Source of the DNA: Caenispirillum salinarum AK4 | GTDB lineage: Bacteria; Pseudomonadota; Alphaproteobacteria; Rhodospirillales; Rhodospirillaceae | Assembly (NCBI RefSeq): GCF_000315795.1 | Contig: NZ_ANHY01000005.1 | Location: forward strand, 186,001 to 250,000 | Length of the DNA: 64,000 nt | Reading direction: 5' to 3' | Shown: in pieces, positions 55,315 to 63,277 of the stretch | Layout of the letters: each line of letters begins with the position of its first letter | Numbering within the stretch: the first letter of the stretch is position 1 | Notes under the pieces: generated by a model | What the model was told of the DNA's origin: nothing | What the model saw: only the letters and a program-made list of their open reading frames with translations | The model's database searches: none | Program-made: the position numbers and the translations under genes

Positions 55315-57441
55315 TCAGGCGGAGACGGCTTCCATCTTCGGATCATACAACCGGAACACACTGCCTCCGTGTCGCTTGGCCGCGTACATGGCGATGTCCG
55401 CGCGATGGACCAGTCGATCCAGGTTCTCTTCTTCACCTGAGTAGAACGCGATGCCCACCGAACCGGCGATCTTTTCTGTCTGGCCGCCCAGATCAAAGGG
55501 CTGTGCCAGCGACACCAGGATACGCTCGGCCACGAATTCGATTTCACGGGGCGACACTGACGCGGGAATCAGCACCGCAAACTCGTCGCCGCCGAGCCGG
55601 GCCACGGTGTCCGTGGATCGCAGGTACGCCGCGATGCGGTCCCCTGCCTCCTTGAGAACCATGTCGCCGGCCGCATGCCCGAGAGTATCATTGACCTTCT
55701 TGAAGCCGTCCAGGTCGATGTACATCAGCGCCATCATGCCCTTGTTGCGGCGGCTCTGCTCGACAGCCTGGACCAAGCGGTCCTGGAACAGGTTGCGATT
55801 GGGCAGGCCGGTAAGGGCGTCGAAGTTCGCCTGGCACCAGACATCGTCCTCCTCGCGCCGACGCTCGGTGATGTCTTCAAACAACGCCACATAGACAAAA
55901 TCACTGCTGCCGGTGCTGCTGATCGGAGCCACCGAGGTATGCAGCAGGACGACCCGGCCGTCGTGACACTTCGACGACACTTCGCCGCGCCAGACCCTGC
56001 CCCTCCGAATGGTGCGCCAGAGGTCCTCGTACACCGAAGGCTCGGTTTGCCCCGACCGCATGCTGGCCATGGTCGCACCGACCAGTTTGTCGGCAGGATA
56101 GCCCATCAAGTCGCAAAACGGGGGATTCGCGTACTGGATCACGCCGTCATCGCCGAAGATGGTGACTGGTGCCGGACCGCGTTCCACCGCGGTCGAAAGG
56201 GTCCGAAGCTGCAGTTCAGCCTGCTTCCGCTCGCGGATGTCGGTAAACAGCAGAACCGTTCCCTGCTCACCAGAGGCCAGCGGGTGGGCATTGAACTCAA
56301 CCGGCAGAGTGTGGCCCTCGGCGGTCCAGAAGACGGTATCGGTTTCCTGCACCGCTTCGCCGTTGCGGAAGGCGCGGGTCATCGAGCAGGTACGGACATC
56401 ACGCGGCTGGCCGTCGGGCGTAGCATAATAGATTAGGTCACGCACATGCGCACCAACCAGCGCTTCTCGATCATATCCAAGCAGTTGCCGGGCCATCGGA
56501 TTGCAGTCAGTGCAGACCCCGTGCCGGTTGATTGCGAGGATACCCTGCCCCGAGGAGTCGATCAGCAGCCGCAGGCGCTCCTCGGCATTCTTGCGTTCGG
56601 CATATTGGACCCTTAGTTCGCCCGTCCTCTGCTCTACCAGCACGTCCTGGTGCTCCTTGGCCGAACGGAGGGAAAGGATCTGCTGCCGGACCCGGGCCAA
56701 GCCGGCGATGGTTGTGGCGGTGACCAAGAACCAGACCGCCAGGTGCACTGCCAAGGCTTGCTGCTTCGTTTGTTTCTCGGCGGTCAGCAGTTCCGTCGGT
56801 GTGAAGGACACACTGAGCCCGCCACGAATGTCGCCCACCTTGTATCCTTGATGCTCGTGGCATGTCATGCAGACCTGCTCGACCATCAGGGGCTTTATGT
56901 AGCGAAACAATGGCGTCAAGCCCTCGACCAGTTCGAACCGGCTGGTACTGCCCTGCTCGAACGCCTTCAGGGCCTCGGCTTCCCATGCGTCGGCGAAGTT
57001 TCCAGGATTGATCGGCTTAAGGCTTGTCAGGTGGATGGTGGTATCGGACCTGTCGCGGATAAGGTCAGCAAGCTGGCGGGTCATAAAGGCCGGGTTGACC
57101 TTGGTCAGGACCATGTTTCCCGGCCCCTCGATTTCCCTATGAGGGTCTTTGAGGTAGGGATTGGGCTGGGTTTCCGGGCCGATGGGCACGTAGACGCCAC
57201 CGTGGAAGGCGTTCCAGCTTCGCACGGCCTCGACCATGCCTTCGATGTACTTCGCCTGCCCCAGCGCCATGTTCTCGGTATGGAGTTCGGCGGTGCGCCA
57301 TCCCCACCAGAGCGAACTGCCGACCATTGCCGTCCAAAGCATAAGCGGAATCATCCAATAGCGCCGATCCTCCGCTATTCGGCTGATCAGACCACCGAAA
57401 ACATCCCATGGATCATTAACATGCTCCTTCCGATGCGCCAT
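55315..57441 (-). CDS. Sensor diguanylate cyclase with c-haem-type Tll0287-like domain and two PAS domains
   Basis: This is a 708-residue membrane protein that would make cyclic di-GMP. Helices at about 29-47 and 228-250 enclose a periplasmic DUF3365/Tll0287-like domain containing a haem-c motif, Cys191-x-x-Cys194-His195 (CMTCH). Two PAS domains follow (about 290-400 and 415-530; ILAINRHGVC and ITIFGDDGV-like cores). The GGDEF domain has its active motif at 617-621 with an RxxD inhibitory site five residues before it. A GGAAGG ribosome site supports the start. It may couple a gas, redox or small-molecule signal to biofilm control. It is alone in a fragment-rich area. Confidence 0.92.
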   Translation of the reverse strand: MAHRKEHVNDPWDVFGGLISRIAEDRRYWMIPLMLWTAMVGSSLWWGWRTAELHTENMALGQAKYIEGMVEAVRSWNAFHGGVYVPIGPETQPNPYLKDPHREIEGPGNMVLTKVNPAFMTRQLADLIRDRSDTTIHLTSLKPINPGNFADAWEAEALKAFEQGSTSRFELVEGLTPLFRYIKPLMVEQVCMTCHEHQGYKVGDIRGGLSVSFTPTELLTAEKQTKQQALAVHLAVWFLVTATTIAGLARVRQQILSLRSAKEHQDVLVEQRTGELRVQYAERKNAEERLRLLIDSSGQGILAINRHGVCTDCNPMARQLLGYDREALVGAHVRDLIYYATPDGQPRDVRTCSMTRAFRNGEAVQETDTVFWTAEGHTLPVEFNAHPLASGEQGTVLLFTDIRERKQAELQLRTLSTAVERGPAPVTIFGDDGVIQYANPPFCDLMGYPADKLVGATMASMRSGQTEPSVYEDLWRTIRRGRVWRGEVSSKCHDGRVVLLHTSVAPISSTGSSDFVYVALFEDITERRREEDDVWCQANFDALTGLPNRNLFQDRLVQAVEQSRRNKGMMALMYIDLDGFKKVNDTLGHAAGDMVLKEAGDRIAAYLRSTDTVARLGGDEFAVLIPASVSPREIEFVAERILVSLAQPFDLGGQTEKIAGSVGIAFYSGEEENLDRLVHRADIAMYAAKRHGGSVFRLYDPKMEAVSA

Positions 57442-57505
57442 GCGCCAAACCTTCCAGCGAACCTGCGAGAACCCCGGGACGTCCGGATAACTCCTTTAGG
57501 ATGCT

Positions 57506-57517
57506 TTACACCTAAAG
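57506..57517 (-). repeat. Motif CTTTAGGTGTAA upstream of diguanylate cyclase
   Basis: On the minus strand this 12-mer is identical to 14826-14837. It lies about 65 bases before the cyclase start, within TTTAGG-N10-CCTAAA (57495-57516), an inverted repeat typical of a dimeric regulator site. Confidence 0.45.
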
Positions 57518-57547
57518 TTTGAGTCCTTTCAACCGAGTATTCTGCGC

Positions 57548-57961
57548 ATGTATTCTTGCGATGAAGGACGGGCGGGATTGGCAAACGACCCCGGAAACGT
57601 CGATCCGAATGCCGCCGAAGAACGCGGCCTGACGGCCCCCGACGTGCAGAACTACAAGGACAATCTGGAGGGTCCGCAGCCGGCAATCTACGTCGTGCTT
57701 CGCAAGGGAGCGACGCCGCTGGGCTGGTCGCTGCTGCTGGCGACGGCCGACCCGGCGGAGGCGCAGGCGCAGGTGCATGGGAAATGCGGCGACGATCTGC
57801 TGGAGGCGGTGGCCATGGCGCCCGAGGTGCGCCATTGGCTGACGTCCTTCGTCGCCCGGCACCATGTCGAGCGCAAACAGTGGAAGCGCCGCCGCGACCG
57901 CGTGGATCCGGAAGCCATGGCACCGCGCCCGCCTTCCTCGGCACGGGATATCAAGACGTGA
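57548..57961 (+). CDS. DUF3305 domain protein, apparently N-terminally truncated
   Basis: This is a 137-residue protein. Residues about 38-120 match the C-terminal part of DUF3305 (LEGPQPAIYVVLRK, then VARHHVERKQWKRRRDRVD). The usual N-terminal half of the family, with its conserved tryptophans, is replaced by an unrelated acidic leader. An internal TTG at 57578 has a better ribosome site. DUF3305 and DUF3306 proteins normally sit together in formate dehydrogenase accessory loci; here the DUF3306 part follows with a GTGA overlap but no formate dehydrogenase gene is present. It may be a relic. Confidence 0.6.
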   Translation: MYSCDEGRAGLANDPGNVDPNAAEERGLTAPDVQNYKDNLEGPQPAIYVVLRKGATPLGWSLLLATADPAEAQAQVHGKCGDDLLEAVAMAPEVRHWLTSFVARHHVERKQWKRRRDRVDPEAMAPRPPSSARDIKT

Positions 57962-59253
57962 CGGACCGCTCGGAAGGCTTTGTCGCCCGATGGTCGCGCC
58001 TTAAGACGGAGCGCAATTCCATGCCGCCGGAACAGCATTCGCAAGCTGCGGAGGCTGTTCCAGCGCAAGAGCAGCCGGACGAGGATGACGGCTTTGATCC
58101 GGAGACGCGGCCCCCGTTGGAGGCCCTTGACCGGCACAGCGACTATTCCTCCTTCCTCCACCGCAAGGTGCCCGAGGCGCTCCGCCAGGCGAACCGGAAG
58201 CCGGTTCCTGACGTGCCGCCCGGTTCCCCTTCCGCCCCCCGAAACCCGAGGACAACCACTATGGTCCGCACTTCCGACCGCAGCGACTTTCCCTGGGGCG
58301 TCGCCATCGCGGCCGCCCTCGGCGCCGCCCTCGCAAGCCGGCTCCTGCCGCCGCTGGTGGCGCAGGCCGGCGGTCGGGCACGGCCGGCGGACACCATTGC
58401 GCGTTTCGCACGCGATCATGCCGTATTCCTCGACCTGCTTCACCGGATGGAACGGACGAAGAGCCCCCTCCGGCGGGGCCTGCTCTTCGCACGGCTCAAG
58501 CGGCGGCTGAGCCCCCATGCCCTAGCTGAGGAGGACGTGATCTATCCAGCCTTGCGCGAAAGGCTCGGCGCCGAGGAAACGACCCGCCGGCTTTATTCCG
58601 AGCACGGAGACATAAAAGTCGACCTCTACGCTCTGGAGCACCTTCTGCGGGATGACGCCGGGCAATGGGAGGCCCGCGTGCGGGTCCTGCGAGAACGGGT
58701 CGCCCGCCATGCGCGGGAGGAGGAAGAACAGGAGTTCCCGCTCCTGCGGCGCCGCCTCGGGGCTGATGAGCTCTCCCAAATCTCAGGGCGCGTGTCGCGT
58801 GAGCCCGCCTTTCTGTTGCAGCCGAACCCGTCCGTCCAATACTTGCTGAATACCCCCGTCACCCAGTCGTGCGGCGCGTCCTCCAGCACCAGGAGAGACC
58901 GGCCGCGCCTTGCCCCTGTCCAACCGGTCGCCGGCCCTACCACTCGATGCTGTAGGAGGCACGCGCCGTGGCACCGCGCGCGGCGAGGTGGCTGGTGTTC
59001 TGGTTGTTGCGGCGGAGCTGGCCGAAGACCGTGTGGTACTGGTTGTTCAGAAGGTTCTCCACACCCACCCGCAGGGTGCCCGGGCCGGTGTCGAACGCGC
59101 TGTACAGATCGACGACGGTGTAGCTCTCCACCTTGCGCCCCCCGAACCCGACGCCATCGTCGAAGGCGTCGTCACGATGGCCGGAGTGCAACGCCTGCAG
59201 GCGCAGGTCCCACCAGTCGGTCGGGCTGTATTCGACGTAGCCCGTCAGCTTGA
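57958..59253 (+). CDS. DUF3306 remnant fused in frame to hemerythrin domain
   Basis: The frame starts with GTG at 57958 and a DUF3306-like section (EGFVARWSRLKTE, then SDYSSFLHRKVPEALRQANR, about 100 residues). It runs without a stop into a hemerythrin-type protein that could start on its own at ATG 58261 (GAGG upstream). Counted from that Met, a hydrophobic helix is at 12-33 and all seven-helix-bundle iron ligands are present: His53, His86/Glu90, His115 and His150/Glu154. The domain ends near 58800, but the frame continues to 59253, antisense to the TonB receptor, so the natural C-terminus seems lost. It probably binds O2, NO or iron at the membrane. Confidence 0.65.
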   Translation: MTDRSEGFVARWSRLKTERNSMPPEQHSQAAEAVPAQEQPDEDDGFDPETRPPLEALDRHSDYSSFLHRKVPEALRQANRKPVPDVPPGSPSAPRNPRTTTMVRTSDRSDFPWGVAIAAALGAALASRLLPPLVAQAGGRARPADTIARFARDHAVFLDLLHRMERTKSPLRRGLLFARLKRRLSPHALAEEDVIYPALRERLGAEETTRRLYSEHGDIKVDLYALEHLLRDDAGQWEARVRVLRERVARHAREEEEQEFPLLRRRLGADELSQISGRVSREPAFLLQPNPSVQYLLNTPVTQSCGASSSTRRDRPRLAPVQPVAGPTTRCCRRHAPWHRARRGGWCSGCCGGAGRRPCGTGCSEGSPHPPAGCPGRCRTRCTDRRRCSSPPCAPRTRRHRRRRRHDGRSATPAGAGPTSRSGCIRRSPSA

Positions 59254-61432
59254 TGGGCGGGATACGGTAGCTGTTCAGCGCGATGTAGTCGTCGCCATTC
59301 TGCGCCTTCTGCTCACCCTTCAGCCACGTGAATGTGCCGCCGACGCCAAGGCGATCGCTGAACCGGTAGTCGGCCTCGGCTTCCACGCCATAGATGCGCT
59401 CTTCGGTCCGGGCCTGGGCGAAGGTGAAGTTCTGCACCGTGACCCGCCCCAGGTCGGAGGTGCTGTAAAAGGCCGCGATGCTGGTGGACAGGTCGCCAAA
59501 GGTGCCGCGGGCACCAATCTCGTAGGAATCGGTGATGCGGGGAGCCAAGTTGGCGTTGTCCGCGCCGAAGCCGGCTGGCGCCTGGCGGAGTTGGAGGCCG
59601 ATATCAGGCAACTCGAACGCTTGCGCGTAGTTGCCGTAGACTTCGATCGTGTCGGTCGGGAACAGGACGGCACCGACGTTGTAGGTCGTCTCGGAGTAGT
59701 CAAGGTCGCCAGCCGCGATCCGGTTGCCCTGGCCCAGCGTGGTGAAGGCCGGATAGCTCACGTCCACCCAGTCGTGCCGCACGCCCGCCCGCAGCAGCAA
59801 CGGGTCCACGGGCGAAAACTCGAACTGACCGAAGACACCGCGGCTCTCCGTGGTCGTCCGGGGCATGAACGTGCGCTTCCCGGTGTTGACGAAGACCGTC
59901 CCGCCGGACGCATCGAAGGCGTTGCCGTCAAACGTGTTGACCGGCATCTCGGTTGTCTCGTGATTGAGGTCGGCACCCCACAGGAGGTTGATGTCCAGCC
60001 CCTCCGCCACCTCGACCGGTGTATCGATGGTCAGGCGGCCGCCGTAGACCTCGCTGTCCAGGACCGTCTGGGCGATGGCGTTCCATCCGCCGAAGGGACG
60101 ACCGTCAAAGGGAAAGAAGCGGCTGTTGTAGTCGCGATAGTAGGTCTGCGCGCGGATGCCGCTGCCGAACAGGTCCGCCTTGGAATACTCCAGATTGAGA
60201 ACCAGGTTATCCGTCGCCGTCTGTTCGTCGAGTTGCAGCCCCTCGATGGCGCGGGCTTTCACGGCCCCGGCCGGGAAGGCATTGACCGCGGGGTCGGACA
60301 CGTAGTCGGTGTCCTGCTCCGCCGTCATGAAGCTGACGGTTCCCTGGATGCGCTGGTCCCCGAACTCGTAGCCCAGTTTGCCGAGCACGTCGAGCGTGCC
60401 GGTATCGGACAGGTCGCCCTGGCTGGGCTCGGGCGGGATGCGGTCGCCCTCGGCGTCGAAGAACCCCTGGGTCTGTTCCGCCGAAACCGACAGGACATAG
60501 TCGATGCCGCCGGTTCGGCCGCTCACTTTCTGGTCAAGGCGTGCGCCGAGGGACTCGCTGTCCAGCGTGCTGAGGCTGCTGGTGCCGGCGACGGTCGTTT
60601 CGAACACCGGCTGGCCGTCCTGGCCCTTCAGCGTATTGATGTGAATGATGCCGCCGGCCGCTTCGCCGCCGTAGACGGAACTGCCGCCGTGCACCACCTC
60701 GATGCTTTCGATGTTGGACGCCGTGATGTTGAACAGGTCGCGCGAAATGTTCCGGTTCGTCGTCATCGGCACGCCGTCGATCATGACCAGGACATTCCGG
60801 CCGCGAAGCGTCTGGCCGAAGTTGGTCAGCGTCTGGCTCGTCGGTGCCAGGCCGGGCACGGTCTTGCTCAGAATATCGGCCACGTTCTCGGCTGTCGGCC
60901 GCAGGGTCTCGATCTGCTCCCGCGTGATGACCGTGACGTTGCGCGACAGCGTGTCCAGGGCGCCGCCGTCACGGGCGGCACTGACGGTGATCGGCGCCAG
61001 CGTCGCCGGCTGGCTGGCGGCGGCCGGCCGCTCGAGGGTGACCCGATCCGGACCCGTGAAGCGGTAGGTGAGCCCGGAGCCCGCCAGCAGTCGGTCCAGC
61101 GCCTGGCGCGGCGTGAGGCGCCCCTGAACGCCTTGAGTCCGCAGGGCCTCAAGCTCTGAAGCGTCATAGAAGATTTGCAGGTCGGTGGCGCTGGCCAGGG
61201 CCAGCAGGGACTCGTTCAGCTCGCCGGCCGGAATGTCCAGGGCCACCGCGTCGTCGGCCTGGGCCACCTGCCCCGTTCCGGATATGGCCGCGCCGGCCGC
61301 TTCACCGGCGGCGGCCGCGGCCACCGGCCAGGCGCCGCCCGCCGCAAGTGCCGCTGCCAGGTACGCCGTCGCCCCGCTCAGCCGCGCCGTCTGCCGGCCC
61401 CTCGGGCACGCATTCCGAACCACGTTCGCCAT
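58937..61432 (-). CDS. TonB-dependent receptor with STN domain, locus 2
   Basis: This is an outer-membrane receptor of about 831 residues. The start is placed at ATG 61432 (GGAG about 10 bases upstream); ATG 61465 would add 11 residues without a site and overlap the Fur-type palindrome's margin. A signal peptide, then an STN domain (about 70-130, LDIPAGELNESLLALA), the plug (about 150-265, LRGRNVLVMIDGVPM and EVVHGGSSVYGGEAAGG) and a barrel ending in RASYSIEW are visible. FecR- and FecI-type genes lie upstream, so it is a transducing receptor for a siderophore or haem-type ligand. Its end overlaps the hemerythrin frame by 317 bases. Confidence 0.94.
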   Translation of the reverse strand: MANVVRNACPRGRQTARLSGATAYLAAALAAGGAWPVAAAAAGEAAGAAISGTGQVAQADDAVALDIPAGELNESLLALASATDLQIFYDASELEALRTQGVQGRLTPRQALDRLLAGSGLTYRFTGPDRVTLERPAAASQPATLAPITVSAARDGGALDTLSRNVTVITREQIETLRPTAENVADILSKTVPGLAPTSQTLTNFGQTLRGRNVLVMIDGVPMTTNRNISRDLFNITASNIESIEVVHGGSSVYGGEAAGGIIHINTLKGQDGQPVFETTVAGTSSLSTLDSESLGARLDQKVSGRTGGIDYVLSVSAEQTQGFFDAEGDRIPPEPSQGDLSDTGTLDVLGKLGYEFGDQRIQGTVSFMTAEQDTDYVSDPAVNAFPAGAVKARAIEGLQLDEQTATDNLVLNLEYSKADLFGSGIRAQTYYRDYNSRFFPFDGRPFGGWNAIAQTVLDSEVYGGRLTIDTPVEVAEGLDINLLWGADLNHETTEMPVNTFDGNAFDASGGTVFVNTGKRTFMPRTTTESRGVFGQFEFSPVDPLLLRAGVRHDWVDVSYPAFTTLGQGNRIAAGDLDYSETTYNVGAVLFPTDTIEVYGNYAQAFELPDIGLQLRQAPAGFGADNANLAPRITDSYEIGARGTFGDLSTSIAAFYSTSDLGRVTVQNFTFAQARTEERIYGVEAEADYRFSDRLGVGGTFTWLKGEQKAQNGDDYIALNSYRIPPIKLTGYVEYSPTDWWDLRLQALHSGHRDDAFDDGVGFGGRKVESYTVVDLYSAFDTGPGTLRVGVENLLNNQYHTVFGQLRRNNQNTSHLAARGATARASYSIEW

Positions 61433-61466
61433 ACTGCAGTCTCTCCAATCTCTCACGCCAGACATG

Positions 61467-61487
61467 TGCGAATGACTGGCATTCGCA
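61467..61487. promoter_or_regulatory. Fur-type palindrome upstream of receptor, locus 2
   Basis: TGCGAATG-N5-CATTCGCA is a perfect 8+8 inverted repeat ending 35 bases before the receptor start. It matches the usual shape of Fur boxes before TonB receptor genes (TGCGAATGAnAnnCATTCGCA-like). Confidence 0.75.
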
Positions 61488-61579
61488 TCTCTTCGGTCTG
61501 TATGACGCGCGGCGCAAGAGAGTCAGTAATCTTGCCGACATTTTTTTTCGGGAAGAGGCGCAGCCGTGCGATGTGCACC

Positions 61580-62593
61580 TCAGTAGAGGACGGTGATCAT
61601 GGAGGGAAGACGGAGAGTGCGGGCATCCAGTTCATCGGCAATGACGTCGACGGCATCGTCGAGCCCGTTCAGGCGGAACACGCCGCTCACCCGGCGCTCG
61701 GCCAGGGCGGCGTCCAGGACCACGATGCGTTCCGGCCGATAGCGGTTGAGTTCCGCCACCGCCCGGGCCAGGGAGAGCTGGTCGAAGACCAGACGCCCGT
61801 GCCGCCATTCGGCGGCCCGTGCGCCATCGATGCGCCGGACTGGGCCGATACCGGTCCCCTCGCCGTGGCGCACGGCCTGGCCGGCGTCGACCACGACTGC
61901 CGACGCGCCCTGCCCACCGCCTTCGGCAGTGACCTCCACCCGGTGCTCAAGCACCGCCACCTCGACCGTGTCCTCCTCGTAGGCCCGGACGAGGAAGCGG
62001 GTGCCGAGCGCCCTGGCGCGGGTTTCGCCTGCCTCGACGGTGAACGGCCGAGGCGCGCCCGATGCCGGGGCCACCGCAAAGACGGCCTCTCCCCGCAGAA
62101 GGGCGACGTGGCGATGGCCGGGGTCGTAGCGGACGGCGATGGCGCTGTCCGTGTTGAGATGGACGGTGCTGCCGTCGGGCAGCGACACGCTCCGCACTTC
62201 GCCGACCGCGGTTTGATAGTCGGCGGCGGGGCCGGCAAATCGGTTGAACCCGCCAATGGCCGCCACCATCAGGACAGACGCCGCCAATCCCTGCCACAAC
62301 CGGCGCCGCGCGACGCGCCGCGGCCGTGCCTTGAACGGCACGACGGCATCGCCACCTCCGTCCGCCGGCACGGCCGCGTCGCTGCTGGAGCCCCCAAGCC
62401 GGCCCAGGTCATTCCAGGTGGCTTGCGCGAAGGCATAAGCCGCCCCGTGGCGATCACTTTCGGCGAGCCAGGCTTCCAGGGCCCGCGTCTCGGCCTCGGA
62501 CAGCGGCCCCCTTTCGGCCCGGACCACCCAGGCGGCAGCCTCTTCATGGATGTCCCGGCCCTGGGTCTCCCCTTCGATCATGTCCCCATCCAT
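61580..62593 (-). CDS. FecR-family anti-sigma/sigma-regulator protein, locus 2
   Basis: This is a 337-residue signal relay. The cytoplasmic N-terminal DUF4880 part (about 14-65, AAAWVVRAERGPLSEAE) precedes a transmembrane helix near 105-122. The periplasmic FecR domain follows (about 130-230, LPDGSTVHLNTDSAIAV), then a C-terminal domain (about 260-337) that would touch the receptor's STN domain. Start ATG at 62593. It pairs with the sigma factor at 62691 and the receptor at 58937. Confidence 0.92.
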   Translation of the reverse strand: MDGDMIEGETQGRDIHEEAAAWVVRAERGPLSEAETRALEAWLAESDRHGAAYAFAQATWNDLGRLGGSSSDAAVPADGGGDAVVPFKARPRRVARRRLWQGLAASVLMVAAIGGFNRFAGPAADYQTAVGEVRSVSLPDGSTVHLNTDSAIAVRYDPGHRHVALLRGEAVFAVAPASGAPRPFTVEAGETRARALGTRFLVRAYEEDTVEVAVLEHRVEVTAEGGGQGASAVVVDAGQAVRHGEGTGIGPVRRIDGARAAEWRHGRLVFDQLSLARAVAELNRYRPERIVVLDAALAERRVSGVFRLNGLDDAVDVIADELDARTLRLPSMITVLY

Positions 62594-62690
62594 TCAGCGG
62601 CGTTTCGTGCTGGCAACGGCGGTCTGGTTCTACCTGTCCGTAAGACGCTCGACAGGCGCCGAAACCTTACTTCAAAAAAATAATAATCCC

Positions 62691-63200
62691 TCAGTCGCAC
62701 GGCGCTTCGATCCGACGCATCGCATGCAGCAGGGCCTTCGCCAGGTGTTTCTGCACCGAGCTTTCGGAAATGCCGAGGAACTCGGCGACTTCGGCATACG
62801 TCAGTCCGTCGATCCGGTTCAGGGTGAATATCTGCCGCGTCCGTTCCGGCAGGTCGGCGATCGCCTGGCGTAGCAGCATCAGCCTCTGTTCGGCATCCAG
62901 CGCCTGATCAATGGGCACGGCCTCATCGGCGATCGCATGAAGATCTTCGACCGGCATTATCACGGTCTGCCGGCGCCCGTGGCGACGGAAGTGGTCGATC
63001 ACCAGATTGCGCGCGATTCGATACAGGTAGGCGCGAACGTTGCTCAGATCCGCCGTCGGCGGCTGCTGAACAAGGCGGACGAACGTCTCCTGCAGCAGGT
63101 CGGCGGCGGTATCGCGGCAGGAGACCTGCCGCGTCAGGTAAACTTCAAGCTCCCGTCGATGCGCCAGGAACAGCGCCCTTACGTCCCGGTCCGGCACCAC
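62691..63200 (-). CDS. FecI-family ECF sigma factor, locus 2
   Basis: This is a 169-residue ECF sigma factor. Region 2 (about 8-75) has LLQETFVRL and YRIARNLVIDHFRR. Region 4 (about 112-165) has LPERTRQIFTLNRIDGLTYAEVAEFLGIS trimmed to its key elements TYAEVAEFLGIS and SVQKHLAKAL. It starts at two consecutive GTG codons (63200 and 63197); GGAGG is better spaced for the second. It belongs with the FecR-like and receptor genes that follow. Confidence 0.93.
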   Translation of the reverse strand: MVPDRDVRALFLAHRRELEVYLTRQVSCRDTAADLLQETFVRLVQQPPTADLSNVRAYLYRIARNLVIDHFRRHGRRQTVIMPVEDLHAIADEAVPIDQALDAEQRLMLLRQAIADLPERTRQIFTLNRIDGLTYAEVAEFLGISESSVQKHLAKALLHAMRRIEAPCD

Positions 63201-63244
63201 CCGCCTCCGCCTGTCGACTCTGCCGCAGATACGCTAAAAGGGCT

Positions 63245-63263
63245 GCGAATGCGTATCAAATTC
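63245..63263. promoter_or_regulatory. Weak Fur-like sequence before sigma factor, locus 2
   Basis: GCGAATGCGTATCAAATTC lies about 45 bases before the sigma start. It agrees with the 19-base Fur consensus at about 11 positions, so it is only suggestive. Confidence 0.3.
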
Positions 63264-63277
63264 ATAATTCGGGCCCT

